NCBI GenBank assembly: GCA_946479505.1
Contig: CAMLGC010000005.1
Coordinates: forward strand, 1-64,000
DNA length: 64,000 nucleotides
Reading direction: 5' to 3'
Source: an uncultured Sphingomonadaceae bacterium
GTDB taxonomy: Bacteria > Pseudomonadota > Alphaproteobacteria > Sphingomonadales > Sphingomonadaceae
Shown: piece by piece, positions 8,423 to 18,155 of the stretch
Layout of the letters: each line of letters begins with the position of its first letter
Position numbering within the stretch: the stretch's first letter is position 1
Position numbers and translations under genes: made by a program
Notes under the pieces: generated by a model
Told to the model about the DNA's origin: nothing
Database searches by the model: none
The model's input: only the letters and a program-made list of their open reading frames with translations

Positions 8423-8489
8423 TTCCCCGGCGAAGGCCGGGGCCCGGTTGCGATCGGCCCGGTGCTGGACCCCGGCCTGCGCCGGGGAA
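8423..8489. repeat. REP-like inverted repeat element
   Basis: Two near-identical GC-rich palindromic units face each other: TTCCCCGGCGAAGGCCGGGG (8423-8442) and its inverted copy ending CGCCGGGGAA at 8489. The pair lies in the 244-base gap between two divergent genes, as expected of dispersed repetitive extragenic palindromes seen in sphingomonad genomes. It may also act as a terminator or transcription insulator. Confidence 0.6.
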
Positions 8490-8614
8490 GTGGAGGAGCA
8501 TAGGGCCCGGCTCGCTCCGCCGCACGCCGTCTTGACGGCGGACTCGACAGCGCGGACAATGCGAACATTGGGTGTACGGCCGCACATGCGCGGCGTTTCG
8601 GGGGATTTCGGTCC

Positions 8615-10909
8615 ATGGCCAGTCGCGCGCAGCCGTCGCTGTGGCGGGAATCGGTGAAGGCGGGCGCGGTGCGATCAGGCGCGCTGTTCGCCGCGGCCGC
8701 GGTCGCGATCGTCACGATGCTGCTCGTGCTGGCGCTCGCCAGCTATCATGCGGGCGATCCCGCGCTCAACACCGCGGCGGGCGGGCCTGCGCGCAACCTG
8801 CTCGGCCTTCCCGGCGCGTGGGTGGCCGATCTGCTGCTGACGCTCGCCGGCCCGGCGATCGCGCTGGTGCTGCCGATCGGCCCGATCGTCGCGAGCCGGC
8901 TTTGGCGCGACCGCCCGGTGGGACCGTGGCGGCGGATGCTGCGCGGCGCACTCGGCGGCGTCGTGCTGATCGCCATCGCGCTCGCCTTCGTTTCTGATTC
9001 GGCGGTGATGACGCTGCCAGCCGGCTGGGGCGGCGTGATCGGGCTTGCGGTCACCAGCGCCGCACAATGGGCGCTTGGCTATATCGGCGATCCGCAGATT
9101 CGAGGCTGGGCGATCGGCGCGCTCGGAGCCCTCGCGGGCGTGAGCGGGGTGGTGTTCTGGGCGCGAAGCCTCGATCTCGACCTTTCCGAGCGGCACTGGC
9201 GCCTGCGCCGCCCGCGCGACGACAACGAGCCGCCGTTCGATATCGAGGACGACGCGCCCGTGAGCCTCAAGCGCACGCCACAGCCACGCCCGGTGGCGGT
9301 GCCCGAGAATCGGCCCGCACCCGTCATCGCCGACCGTCAGCTTGCGCCTTCGGTCGCTGCCCGGTCGAAGGCGAAGCAGGCGTCGCTCGATCTGCGCGAC
9401 AACTACCAGCTCCCGCCGCTCGATCTGCTCAAGGCCGCGCCGGCGAGCGGCAGCACCACGATCGACAAGGCCGCGCTCGAGCGCAACGCGCGGCTGCTCG
9501 AAAGCGTGCTCGACGATTTCAAGATCAAGGGCTCGGTGGTCGAGGTGCGGCCCGGCCCGGTGGTGACGATGTACGAACTCGAGCCCGAAAGCGGCGTCAA
9601 GGCGAGCCGCGTGATCGCCCTCGCCGACGATATCGCGCGCAACATGTCGGCGATCTCGGCGCGCGTCGCGACGATCCCCGGGCGCAGCGTGATCGGAATC
9701 GAGCTCCCCAATCTCAAGCGCGAGATGGTGAGCCTGCATGAACTCGTCGCCAGCCAGAATTTCGAGGATCTGACCGCGCAGCTCCCGATCATCCTCGGCA
9801 AGAACATCGCGGGCGATCCCGTCATCGCCGATCTGGCGCCGATGCCGCATTTGCTCGTCGCGGGCACCACCGGCTCGGGCAAGTCGGTGGGCCTCAACTG
9901 CATGATCCTGTCGCTGCTCTACCGGCTGACGCCCGATCAGTGCAAAATGATCATGATCGATCCCAAGATGCTCGAATTGAGCATGTACGAGGACATCCCG
10001 CACCTGCTCGCCCCCGTCGTCACCGAACCGCCCAAGGCGGTGCGTGCGCTCAAATGGGCGGTCGAGCAGATGGAAGACCGCTATCGCATGATGGCCTCGG
10101 TCGGCGTGCGCAGCCTCGCCAGTTTCAACGACAAGGTGCGCACCGCCAAGGCCAAGGGCCAGCCGCTCGGGCGCAAGGTGCAGACCGGCTACCATCCCGA
10201 GACCGGCCAACCGGTTTATGAGGAGGAGCAGCTCGATTATGCGGTGCTGCCGCAGATCGTCGTCATCGTCGACGAGCTCGCCGACCTGATGATGACCGCG
10301 GGCAAGGAGGTCGAGTTCCTTATCCAGCGGCTCGCGCAGAAGGCGCGCGCGGCCGGCATCCACCTCATCATGGCGACGCAGCGCCCGTCAGTCGACGTCA
10401 TCACCGGCGTCATCAAAGCGAACCTGCCGACGCGCATTTCCTTCCACGTCACCAGCAAGATCGACAGCCGCACCATCCTGGGCGAGCAGGGCGCCGAGCA
10501 GCTCCTGGGCAAGGGCGACATGCTCTACATGCCCGGCGGCAAGCAGATCGCGCGCGTCCACGGGCCGTTCGTCTCGGACGAAGAGGTGCAGGCGGTCGCC
10601 AACCACTGGCGCGCGCAGGGCAGCCCCGAATATGTCCAGTCGGTCACCGAAGAGCCCGAGGACGGCTTCGCGCTCGACGGCGCGCCGGTCGGCGAGGATT
10701 CGGCCGAGGACCAGCAATACCGCCAGGCGCGGCAGTTGGTCGCCGAGAGCCAGAAGGCCTCGACCTCGTGGCTCCAGCGTCAGCTCCGCGTCGGCTACAA
10801 TTCGGCCGCCCGGCTGATCGAACGGATGGAGAAAGAGGGGCTGGTCTCTCGGCCCGACCATGTCGGCCGCCGCGAGGTGCTGATGGATCAGGACGGGCGA
10901 CCGCTCTAG
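8615..10909 (+). CDS. ftsK: FtsK DNA translocase
   Basis: 764 residues. The N-terminal part has several membrane segments (about residues 15-190), then a charged linker, then the RecA-like motor with Walker A GTTGSGKS at 417-424 and Walker B VVIVDELADLMM. A C-terminal winged-helix gamma domain (LRVGYNSAARLIERMEKEGLV region) reads KOPS in known FtsKs. The protein anchors at the septum and pumps DNA so that chromosome dimers are resolved at dif. It is short compared with E. coli FtsK but normal for alphaproteobacteria. Confidence 0.95.
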   Translation: MASRAQPSLWRESVKAGAVRSGALFAAAAVAIVTMLLVLALASYHAGDPALNTAAGGPARNLLGLPGAWVADLLLTLAGPAIALVLPIGPIVASRLWRDRPVGPWRRMLRGALGGVVLIAIALAFVSDSAVMTLPAGWGGVIGLAVTSAAQWALGYIGDPQIRGWAIGALGALAGVSGVVFWARSLDLDLSERHWRLRRPRDDNEPPFDIEDDAPVSLKRTPQPRPVAVPENRPAPVIADRQLAPSVAARSKAKQASLDLRDNYQLPPLDLLKAAPASGSTTIDKAALERNARLLESVLDDFKIKGSVVEVRPGPVVTMYELEPESGVKASRVIALADDIARNMSAISARVATIPGRSVIGIELPNLKREMVSLHELVASQNFEDLTAQLPIILGKNIAGDPVIADLAPMPHLLVAGTTGSGKSVGLNCMILSLLYRLTPDQCKMIMIDPKMLELSMYEDIPHLLAPVVTEPPKAVRALKWAVEQMEDRYRMMASVGVRSLASFNDKVRTAKAKGQPLGRKVQTGYHPETGQPVYEEEQLDYAVLPQIVVIVDELADLMMTAGKEVEFLIQRLAQKARAAGIHLIMATQRPSVDVITGVIKANLPTRISFHVTSKIDSRTILGEQGAEQLLGKGDMLYMPGGKQIARVHGPFVSDEEVQAVANHWRAQGSPEYVQSVTEEPEDGFALDGAPVGEDSAEDQQYRQARQLVAESQKASTSWLQRQLRVGYNSAARLIERMEKEGLVSRPDHVGRREVLMDQDGRPL

Positions 10910-11013
10910 CGCGCCGCAACCAAAGCTGAATGGGGCCGTTCTCCCCGGTTCACAGCGCGTTCAATGCGGTTGTGCAACAATCCCGGACAAGTCGATTAAG
11001 GAGATACCTCCCC

Positions 11014-11649
11014 GTGAACGTCCGTTTCCTTGCCTTTGCCGCCGCGCTTGCCGCGCCCGCGGCGATCGCGCTCCCGGCAGCCACCAGCATTGCGGCGCCC
11101 GCCACCGGCGATCTCGCCGCGGTCCAGAAGCACCTCGCGTCGGTCAATACGATGACTGCGCATTTCACCCAGACCGATCGCGCCGGCAAGGTGCTGACCG
11201 GTACGCTCAGTCTCAAGAAGCCGGGAAAGATCCGCTTCCAGTACGAAAAAGGCGTGCCGATCCTCGTTGTCGGAGACGGCAAGGCGCTCTATTTCATCGA
11301 CTATTCGGTGAACCAGGTACAGCGCTGGCCGATCGGCGATTCGCCGCTCTCTGTGCTGCTCGATCCGACCAAGGACATGAGCAAGTTCGCGCATGTCGTC
11401 GCCGGCGGCGATCCGCGGATCGTCTCGGTCGAGGCGAGCGATCCCAAGCATCCCGAATACGGCCGGATCACGCTTGTCTTCGCGCGCAGCGACGCAGCGC
11501 CGGGCGGGCTAATGCTCCAGGGCTGGGTGGCGCTCGATTCGCAGAACAACCGCACGACCGTGCGGCTGTCGGACCAGAAGTTCAATGTGGGCGTCTCCGA
11601 CAACACGTTCCGCTGGAACGATCCGCGGAGGACCTCGCGGGGCCACTGA
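11014..11649 (+). CDS. lolA: LolA-like outer-membrane lipoprotein carrier
   Basis: 211 residues with a signal peptide (cleavage near TSIAAPA) and the LolA-fold sequence: VNTMTAHFTQTDRAGKVLTGTLSLKKPGKIRFQYE, then a strand-rich C-terminal half. LolA shuttles lipoproteins through the periplasm to the outer membrane. The start is GTG at 11014, preceded by AAGGAG at 10998-11003; the frame is open further upstream but without a ribosome-binding site. It lies 104 bases after ftsK, a common alphaproteobacterial neighbour. Confidence 0.88.
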   Translation: MNVRFLAFAAALAAPAAIALPAATSIAAPATGDLAAVQKHLASVNTMTAHFTQTDRAGKVLTGTLSLKKPGKIRFQYEKGVPILVVGDGKALYFIDYSVNQVQRWPIGDSPLSVLLDPTKDMSKFAHVVAGGDPRIVSVEASDPKHPEYGRITLVFARSDAAPGGLMLQGWVALDSQNNRTTVRLSDQKFNVGVSDNTFRWNDPRRTSRGH

Positions 11650-11794
11650 GGGGGTCATTCATACTGGCGACAGGTTCCGGGCACTAGAACGGCTCCTGCG
11701 GATCCGGGGCGATCCGGGATTTCCCCCTGTTGCCCGGATGGCTTGTCCCGGTTCCCGCCTGCGTGACGAACGCTAGGTTGGCCCCCGTTCCATG

Positions 11795-11811
11795 CCCCCG
11801 GAGCGGGGGCC
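11795..11811. terminator. Terminator-like hairpin downstream of lolA
   Basis: A GCCCCC/GGGGGC stem with a 5-base loop is followed by CTTTCC. It lies between lolA and the exodeoxyribonuclease gene. The U-tract is weak. The rest of 11650-11865 shows nothing gene-like. Confidence 0.45.
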
Positions 11812-11865
11812 TTTCCGTGTCCGTCGCACTGGCGTCGATCGGTCCATATAGCTACATCCGCGCGC

Positions 11866-12660
11866 ATGGCCGACACCCTCAAGATCGTTTCCTGGAATAT
11901 CAATTCCGTCCGCTTCCGCATCGGTATCGTCGAGCGTTTCCTGCAAAACGTCGCGCCCGACATCCTGTGTCTTCAGGAAACCAAGGTGATCGACGGCGAC
12001 TTCCCGACCGCGCCGTTTCGCGCGCTCGGCTACGACCACATGTTCCTTCACGGCCAGCGGATGCACCACGGTGTGGCGATCCTCAGCCGCGTTCCCATCG
12101 TCGAGGACGACCGGCTCGACTGGCAGGCGAACGGCGAGGCGCGACATATCGGGGTGCGGCTGCCGAACGGCATGCGGATCGAGAATGTCTATGTGCCCGC
12201 CGGCGGCGACGTGCCCGATCGCGAGGTGAACCGCAAATTCGGCCAGAAACTAGATTTCGTCGAACGGATGACGCGCTGGTCCGAAGGACTTCGCGTGCCG
12301 ACCTTGCTCGTGGGCGATCTCAACATCGCCCCGCTCGAATGCGACGTGTGGGGCCACAAGCAGCTCCTCAATGTCGTCAGCCATACGCCCGTCGAGGTCG
12401 ATGCGCTCAATGCGCTCAAGGACAGCAATAGCTGGGTCGATCTCGGCCGGCACTTCCACCCCGCGCCCGCGCGCCTCCACACCTGGTGGAGCTATCGCTC
12501 ACCCGACTGGACCAAGAACGACCGCGGCCGGCGCCTCGACCATATGTGGGCCACAAAGGACATCGCCGAGACGGCGGTGTCTCACGCGGTGTTCGAGGAC
12601 TGCCGAAGCTGGATCAAGCCCTCGGACCACGTGCCGATCCTCACCGAGTTCGCCGCATGA
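11866..12660 (+). CDS. xth: Exodeoxyribonuclease III (AP endonuclease)
   Basis: A 264-residue Xth-family enzyme with the family landmarks in order: [11 protein letters not shown] near the N-terminus, the metal-binding LQETK, the GDLNIAP segment, and the C-terminal SDHVPI histidine motif. It cleaves at abasic sites and removes 3' blocking groups in base excision repair. Its stop overlaps the ribA start. Confidence 0.95.
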   Translation: MADTLKIVSWNINSVRFRIGIVERFLQNVAPDILCLQETKVIDGDFPTAPFRALGYDHMFLHGQRMHHGVAILSRVPIVEDDRLDWQANGEARHIGVRLPNGMRIENVYVPAGGDVPDREVNRKFGQKLDFVERMTRWSEGLRVPTLLVGDLNIAPLECDVWGHKQLLNVVSHTPVEVDALNALKDSNSWVDLGRHFHPAPARLHTWWSYRSPDWTKNDRGRRLDHMWATKDIAETAVSHAVFEDCRSWIKPSDHVPILTEFAA

Positions 12661-13715
12661 ACGCGCGCGCCGCGGCTCGGGCGATCGACGCGCTGCGCCG
12701 CGGCTGGCCGGTGGCGATCGCGAACGACGACGCGGCGCTGGCGTTGCTCGCGATCGAGACCGCCGATGCGGGGCGGCTCGCCGCGTTCGATCCCGGCGCA
12801 CGCGCGCCGGTGCTGCTCTCCGCCGGACGCGCGGCGACGCTCAAGCTCGCCAACCAGCGCGAGGCCGCGACGCCCGACGCGCCGGTGCTGGTCGCGCGCG
12901 CGCCGTGGCTCGACCTTGCGGCGGCGACCGCGCTCGCCGACCCGCAGCTCGATCTCGCGACGCCGATGAAGGGGCCGTTCCGCGCGATTCCCCTGCCCGC
13001 GCCCGAGCTCGCCGCCGCCGCGCTCCAACTCGCGCGAATCGCAGGCGTGCTGCCTGCATTTTTCGCGCAGCCCGGCGGCATCGCAGAGACGGTCGTCGCG
13101 CCCGACGATATCGCCGCGCACGAAGACGCGGCGCGGCTGACGATCGCGGCGCGCGCGCGATTGCCGGTCGACGGCGCCGAGGACGCCGAGATCGTCGCCT
13201 TCCGTACCCCCGAAATGCCCGGCGAGCATATCGCGCTGCTGATCGGCGCGCCCGACGGCCGCCCGCCGCTCGTCCGCCTCCACAGCGAATGCCTGACGGG
13301 CGACGTGCTCGGCAGTCTCAAATGCGATTGCGGGCCTCAGCTCCACGCCGCGATCAGCGAGATCGCGGCGAGCGGCTGGGGAATCCTGCTCTACCTGCGG
13401 CAGGAGGGACGCGGGATCGGTCTTATCAACAAGCTGCGCGCCTATGCGCTTCAGGACCAGGGCTTCGACACCGTCGATGCCAATACTCGCCTCGGCTTCG
13501 CGATCGACGCGCGCGACTTCGCGGTGGCGGCGCGAATGCTGGCGCTGCTCGGACAGGGCGAGGTGCGGCTGCTCACCAACAACCCGGCCAAGGTGGCGGG
13601 GCTCGAAGCGGCCGACGTGCGCGTGATCGAGCGCGTCCCGCACCACCTGCCGCCCAATCCGCACAACGAACGCTATCTCGCCACCAAGCGCGATCGCACA
13701 GGACACCAGCTCTGA
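12657..13715 (+). CDS. ribA: GTP cyclohydrolase II
   Basis: 352 residues. The C-terminal GTP cyclohydrolase II domain has the zinc cluster C-x10-C-x-C ([14 protein letters not shown]) and [13 protein letters not shown], the catalytic and phosphate-binding region. The enzyme opens GTP to start riboflavin synthesis. The N-terminal 130-150 residues resemble a degenerate DHBP-synthase-like domain, lacking the usual RibB motifs, which is common in alphaproteobacterial RibA. The gene is coupled to xth. Confidence 0.93.
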   Translation: MNARAAARAIDALRRGWPVAIANDDAALALLAIETADAGRLAAFDPGARAPVLLSAGRAATLKLANQREAATPDAPVLVARAPWLDLAAATALADPQLDLATPMKGPFRAIPLPAPELAAAALQLARIAGVLPAFFAQPGGIAETVVAPDDIAAHEDAARLTIAARARLPVDGAEDAEIVAFRTPEMPGEHIALLIGAPDGRPPLVRLHSECLTGDVLGSLKCDCGPQLHAAISEIAASGWGILLYLRQEGRGIGLINKLRAYALQDQGFDTVDANTRLGFAIDARDFAVAARMLALLGQGEVRLLTNNPAKVAGLEAADVRVIERVPHHLPPNPHNERYLATKRDRTGHQL

Positions 13716-14392
13716 CGAGCGATCATCCGCTCGACCGGCCAGTCTGGACCGCGCTGAAGACGCGGCAGGCGAAATTCGCTGTGGGCGATAATCGCGCGAT
13801 GCGCTTCGATCCCGAGATCGCGCTGTTTGCGGCGGCGGCCGACAGCACGGACGAAAATCTTGCAGCATTGGCTGGCCTGATCCCCGCAGGTGACCCGATC
13901 GGACTCGTCGAGCGCAGCGCGCCTGCGCTTCCCGCAGGCGTGCTTACGATACGACAGGCTTGGTGCGTGCAGATGGTCGCGACGCATCTGTCGGTGTCCG
14001 CGCCAGCGTTCGAGGTCGTCCCGCTCGGCGATGCCGATGCGCCCGACATGCTCGAGCTGGCGACGCTCACCGAGCCGGGGCCTTTCTTCGGACGGACGCA
14101 CGCGCTTGGTGGCTTCGTGGGCGTACGCGAGGACGGGCGGCTGGTCGCGATGGCGGGCGAGCGGCTCAAGGTGCCGGGTTTCACCGAGGTGAGCGGCGTA
14201 TGCACGCGGCCCGGCTTCCGCGGGCGGGGCTATGCGGCCGGGCTGCTCGGCCTTGTCGCGCGCCGGATCGTCGACCGCGGTGAGACGCCGTTCCTCCACG
14301 CCTATGCCGATCATGCGAGCACGATCGCGCTCTACGAGCGGCTCGGCTTCGAGGTCCGCGCGCGGATGGCCTACACAATTGGCCGGAGGTAA
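13712..14392 (+). CDS. GNAT family N-acetyltransferase, likely CTG start
   Basis: The C-terminal half is a GNAT domain with the acetyl-CoA loop ([17 protein letters not shown]) and a terminal [14 protein letters not shown] strand-helix. The N-terminal part ([21 protein letters not shown], then [12 protein letters not shown]) looks family-conserved. The only way to include it is a CTG at 13712 overlapping the ribA stop as CTGA, the same geometry as the ATGA overlaps elsewhere in the window. Otherwise translation starts at GTG 13781 or ATG 13799. The substrate is unknown. Confidence 0.75.
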   Translation: MTSDHPLDRPVWTALKTRQAKFAVGDNRAMRFDPEIALFAAAADSTDENLAALAGLIPAGDPIGLVERSAPALPAGVLTIRQAWCVQMVATHLSVSAPAFEVVPLGDADAPDMLELATLTEPGPFFGRTHALGGFVGVREDGRLVAMAGERLKVPGFTEVSGVCTRPGFRGRGYAAGLLGLVARRIVDRGETPFLHAYADHASTIALYERLGFEVRARMAYTIGRR

Positions 14393-14469
14393 CCCCGCCG
14401 CTCCCTCCCGATGGAACGATTGCGTCGCTCGACGCTTTCAAAAGGCCATTCGCGATAGGAGATCGGGAC

Positions 14470-14676
14470 GTGGCCAAGGCTCTCGACAGTTTCACCATTA
14501 CGCCGGCGGGCGACGACTATCTGCTCCAGATCGAGGACGAGGACGGCGAGGCGCACGAATGGACGCTGAGCTTCGACCAGATCGACCTGATCGTCGAGGA
14601 GCTCGACCAACTTCTCGATTCCGAGGAAGAGGAGGAGCTGACCGTCGAGGACGCCGAGGAATCCGACGAGGGCTGA
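14470..14676 (+). CDS. Small acidic conserved protein of unknown function
   Basis: 68 residues, strongly acidic, ending in a run of Glu/Asp. It starts at GTG 14470 with AGGAG about 9 bases upstream. The pattern (short beta-rich start, then LSFDQIDLIVEELDQLL helix and acidic tail) looks like a genuine small protein conserved among sphingomonads. I cannot assign a function. The gap to 14839 holds no convincing gene. Confidence 0.6.
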   Translation: MAKALDSFTITPAGDDYLLQIEDEDGEAHEWTLSFDQIDLIVEELDQLLDSEEEEELTVEDAEESDEG

Positions 14677-14839
14677 AGCGCCGCCGCCGGTCAGCGCTGC
14701 ACGAGCGGCGCGGCGATGGCGCGGGCGTGCTGCTCAAGATCAAGACAGGCGCGGTCGCGGCCACCGGCTTGCGCGCGCCTTTCGGGCTCGAACAGGCCGG
14801 CCGCTGATCCATCGGCGCAACCCTCGGGAATGCCGTCGA

Positions 14840-15553
14840 CTATCTGTTTGCCCCGCTCGAGGATACCGCCGCGGGCGCATTCCGCACGGAATAGCCAATC
14901 AACCGCGCGATCTCGGCGAAATCGGCGGCAACCGCATCGACGCCGATCGATCGCAGCGTCTCGGCGTGATCGGGCGGGCAATGACGGCCCGCGCACAACC
15001 CGATGACAAACGCCCCCGACGCGACCGCGCCGGTCGCACCGACGGGCGAATCCTCAATGATCGCGCAAGTTTCGATCGGCACGCCGAGCGCGCAAGCAGC
15101 GTGGAGATAGAGATCGGGCGCGGGCTTGCCACGCGCGACATGCTCGCGGCCCGAAAAGATCATCTCGCCGAAATCGTCGCGCAGGCCGAGATGATCGAGA
15201 TGAGTCTCGATCCAGCGCGTCGAGCTCGACGAGGCGATCGCCTTGGGAAAAGTCCGCGGCAGACCTCGCACGAAGGCGATCCCCCCCGCCACCGCGTCGA
15301 GCCCGTCGGCGAGCACCCGCGCGTCCTCCTCGGCACGCGCCGCATGGAAATCGTCCGGAAGCGTGCGGCCGATGCGGCGCTCGATCGCGGCGGTGAAGTC
15401 CGCGCCGGCGAGGCCCATATAGCGCGCCATTGCCTCCTCGGGCGTGTGCGGGTGGCCGAGCGCGGTAAGATAGCGGGCGATCTGCGCGTTGCCGGCATAT
15501 TCGCTTTCGAGCAGCACGCCGTCGAAGTCGAAGATCAGCGCGTCGAATTTCAT
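14840..15553 (-). CDS. HAD-superfamily phosphatase (beta-PGM/PGP-like)
   Basis: 237 residues with all HAD motifs: nucleophile DFDGVLLESE at the N-terminus, the SSST motif II, lysine in RGKPAPDLYL, and IEDSPVGATGA. A helical cap sits between motifs I and II. This is the phosphatase/phosphomutase subfamily; the substrate cannot be read from the sequence. The ATG at 15553 overlaps the yggS stop (ATGA). Confidence 0.88.
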   Translation of the reverse strand: MKFDALIFDFDGVLLESEYAGNAQIARYLTALGHPHTPEEAMARYMGLAGADFTAAIERRIGRTLPDDFHAARAEEDARVLADGLDAVAGGIAFVRGLPRTFPKAIASSSSTRWIETHLDHLGLRDDFGEMIFSGREHVARGKPAPDLYLHAACALGVPIETCAIIEDSPVGATGAVASGAFVIGLCAGRHCPPDHAETLRSIGVDAVAADFAEIARLIGYSVRNAPAAVSSSGANR

Positions 15554-16218
15554 GTCCGCGCGCCGAACAACGCCGTGCCGACGCGGACATGGGTGGCGCC
15601 CAGTGTCAGCGCGGTCGGATAATCGCTCGACATCCCCATGCTGAGGCACGCCATGCCTTCCTCGCGCGCGAGTTTGGCGAGAAGCGCGAAATAGGGCGCA
15701 GGTTCGCGATCGGCGGGTGGCAAGCACATAAGCCCGGCGACCGGGAGCCCAGCCGCGCGCGCCTCCGCGAGCAGAGATGGCAGATCGGCGATCGCGGCAC
15801 CGCCCTTCTGCTCCTCGGCACCGATATTGACCTGGATGAAGCAATCGGGGCGACGCCCTGCCTTGTCCATCGCACGCGCGAGCGCCGTCACCAGCGAGGA
15901 TCGGTCGACCGAATGGATCGCGTCGAACAGAGCGACAGCATCGTCGGCCTTGTTCGACTGGAGCTGGCCAACGAGGTGCAGGCGGATATCGGGTGCGGCC
16001 TCGCGCAACGCAGGCCATTTTGCCTCGGCTTCCTGGATGCGGTTTTCGCCGAAGACACGCTGCCCTTCGGCGATCAGCGGGCCGATCGCCGCCGCGGGAC
16101 GCGTCTTGGAGACGGCGATCAGCGTCACTGCGGCAGGATCGCGGCCGGCCGTCTTCGTGGCTCTGGCGATGGCGGCATGAACCTCGGCAAGGCGCTGGGC
16201 AGGATCGTCGATCGGCAT
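15550..16218 (-). CDS. yggS: YggS family PLP-binding protein
   Basis: 222 residues of the single-domain alanine-racemase-fold family. The PLP lysine is in LIAVSKTRP and the typical GENRIQEAEAKW and HLVGQLQSNK segments follow. A later GMSSDYPTAL stretch forms the phosphate site. YggS/PLPBP proteins buffer PLP rather than catalyse a known reaction. The start at 16218 was chosen over in-frame upstream codons because it begins the conserved region and leaves 22 bases to the divergent gene. Confidence 0.92.
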   Translation of the reverse strand: MPIDDPAQRLAEVHAAIARATKTAGRDPAAVTLIAVSKTRPAAAIGPLIAEGQRVFGENRIQEAEAKWPALREAAPDIRLHLVGQLQSNKADDAVALFDAIHSVDRSSLVTALARAMDKAGRRPDCFIQVNIGAEEQKGGAAIADLPSLLAEARAAGLPVAGLMCLPPADREPAPYFALLAKLAREEGMACLSMGMSSDYPTALTLGATHVRVGTALFGART

Positions 16219-16240
16219 CGGCGCTGCTATAGGGAGCGCC

Positions 16241-16771
16241 GTGCCGCGCCGCCACCCACCTCGCACCTGGCTGATGACCGACGAGCGGATCGGCGATGCG
16301 CTCTGGGCTGCGATCGAGGCGCTACCGCGTGGAAGCGGCATCGTCTTCCGCCATTATCACACCCCCCTGGCCGAGCGGCGGCGGCTGTTCGCGGCCGTGC
16401 GGGCGGTGGCGCGCCGGCGCGGGCTCGTCCTCGTCCGCGCCGGCGCCCGTCGGTTGGGCCCATGCGAGGACGGGGTCCACAATGCGCGGCGACGGCCGGC
16501 ACGCGGTCTTCTGACGCGCGCCGTGCATTCGCTCGGCGAGGCGCGCGGGGCCGCGCGTGCGGGTGCCGATCTGATTTTTGTCTCGCCCGTTTTCGCCACA
16601 CGATCGCATCCCGGCGCGCGAGCGCTCGGCACCACCAATGCGCTCCGCATCGCCCGTATATTCGGCGGCCGCGCAATCGCGCTCGGTGGCGTCACGCGCG
16701 CCGAGGGCAAACTGCTGATGCGGCAGGGCTTCTATGGCTGGGCCGCAATCGATGCCTGGAAAGCGCCGTAG
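16241..16771 (+). CDS. Thiamine-phosphate-synthase-like (TenI/ThiE fold) protein
   Basis: 176 residues resembling the thiamine phosphate synthase/TenI beta-alpha barrel: GSGIVFRHYHTPLAERR, then ADLIFVSPVFATRSHPGARALG and ALGGVTRAEG near the end. Several substrate-binding residues of true ThiE are not obvious, so it may be a TenI-like member. The start is GTG 16241 or ATG 16274. It is divergent from yggS. Confidence 0.75.
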   Translation: MPRRHPPRTWLMTDERIGDALWAAIEALPRGSGIVFRHYHTPLAERRRLFAAVRAVARRRGLVLVRAGARRLGPCEDGVHNARRRPARGLLTRAVHSLGEARGAARAGADLIFVSPVFATRSHPGARALGTTNALRIARIFGGRAIALGGVTRAEGKLLMRQGFYGWAAIDAWKAP

Positions 16772-16807
16772 CGCGGGATGAGCAGTCGGGCCCGCAGCGC
16801 CGACGTA

Positions 16808-17536
16808 TCAGAACCGGAAGGCAGTGCCGATATAGACCGCCTGGCTGTCGCGGCGATCGTCGGCGAGACGCTGGAGCCGATCGCGATCGCGCTCGGATTT
16901 GTAGCGCACGCCTGCGGTGAGATCGAGGTTGCGCGTCAGCGAATAGGAGCCGCCGACGTCGATCGAGTAGCTCGGATCCTCGGCGACCAGGCGCGGCGTA
17001 TTGTCGAGCGGCTTCGAGGCGGTCGCCTTGACACGGCCGGAGACGCGATGGCCGGTATAGCTCACGCCCATGTCGAGCGATTGACTGCTCCCCGGCTTGC
17101 CGCCCAGATCGACATGGGTGATGTCGCCCGAAAGTGCGAACTGTTTCCACCCGACCGCGACACCGATATTGTAGGCGATCGGCGCGACGCTGACCGTGCT
17201 CGACGGTGCCACGGTGCGCGATGCGCTCTCGGTGCTGGCATGCGAGGTGCGTCCGCGGACTGCAACCGTCACCGCGTGATGACCGTCGTCATGTGCTTCG
17301 GATGGCGTGAAGCGAAAACCGCTGGCGCCCAGCCCACTACGCGCGAGCGCGGCGGCGAGCTTGGGATCGGCCGAGGCCGGCGTGAACGAACCGATCCCGC
17401 CTTCCATCCCGAGCGTGACGGCACCATGTGGCCGCGCGCGTTTGCCATGATCGGGCGCGCCGAGTGCAGGCACGGCGATACCGGCAGCGACGAGCGCCAC
17501 CAGCCCTACACCAGCCAGGACCCGATTTCCGATCAC
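16808..17536 (-). CDS. Predicted outer-membrane beta-barrel protein
   Basis: 242 residues with a signal peptide (hydrophobic stretch ending at PALGA) and a C-terminal half of alternating polar/hydrophobic strands ending in YIGTAFRF, the terminal-Phe pattern recognised for outer-membrane barrel insertion. The GTG at 17536 is preceded by GAAAGG; longer in-frame starts lack this. No specific porin family is evident. Confidence 0.7.
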   Translation of the reverse strand: MIGNRVLAGVGLVALVAAGIAVPALGAPDHGKRARPHGAVTLGMEGGIGSFTPASADPKLAAALARSGLGASGFRFTPSEAHDDGHHAVTVAVRGRTSHASTESASRTVAPSSTVSVAPIAYNIGVAVGWKQFALSGDITHVDLGGKPGSSQSLDMGVSYTGHRVSGRVKATASKPLDNTPRLVAEDPSYSIDVGGSYSLTRNLDLTAGVRYKSERDRDRLQRLADDRRDSQAVYIGTAFRF

Positions 17537-17710
17537 ATCCGACCTTTCGTTATCGCTACCGCAACTACCACGAATCGCGTGCCCAGTTCCACTGCGGGGA
17601 GTCGTTTCCGTGCAAGTGTTGCACCATCTCCACAGAGGCCCGCGCTTGCGGGAGACGTGGAGCATCTATAGAGGCGGTGCGACCCCCATTTTCGCTCAGG
17701 GAAACCGCCA

Positions 17711-18142
17711 ATGAACCGCCCGTTGCGCACCGCGATCGTGGTTTCGCTTCTTCTCCCGCTCGTCGCCTGCGGCGGGCGCGAACGCCCGCAGGCCGATCTC
17801 GCCGCATCGCGGACGACGACGATCGGCGTCAACGCCTATCTATGGCGCGCGACGCTCGACACGCTTTCGTTCATGCCGCTGCTCCAGACCGATTCGAACG
17901 GCGGGGTGATCGTGACCGACTGGTACGTCAACCCGAACACGCCCGCCGAGCGGATGAAGGTGACCGTCTCGATCCTCGACAAGGATCTGCGCGCCGATGC
18001 GCTGCGCGTCGCAGCGCTGCGGCAGATCAACCAGAGCGGCACCTGGGTCGATGCGCCGGTCCAGGCGGCGACGGTCCAGAAGCTCGCCGACATCATCTTG
18101 ACGCGCGCGCGCGATCTGCGTCGCACGGCCGTCGTCGGATAG
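17711..18142 (+). CDS. DUF3576 family lipoprotein
   Basis: 143 residues with a lipoprotein signal (LLPLVACGG lipobox). The body matches DUF3576: [20 protein letters not shown], then [18 protein letters not shown] and VAALRQI. Function is unknown, but the gene sits directly before leuS-lptE-holA, a conserved alphaproteobacterial order, which hints at an envelope role beside LptE. Confidence 0.88.
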   Translation: MNRPLRTAIVVSLLLPLVACGGRERPQADLAASRTTTIGVNAYLWRATLDTLSFMPLLQTDSNGGVIVTDWYVNPNTPAERMKVTVSILDKDLRADALRVAALRQINQSGTWVDAPVQAATVQKLADIILTRARDLRRTAVVG

Positions 18143-18155
18143 GATTGCTCGCTTC

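Noticed and set aside
14694..14839. Minus-strand coding-like stretch (CADGSAAGLFEPERR and onward) after the HAD gene
   Set aside because: It has no usable start codon outside the HAD gene and no family match. It could be a gene remnant, but support is too weak.
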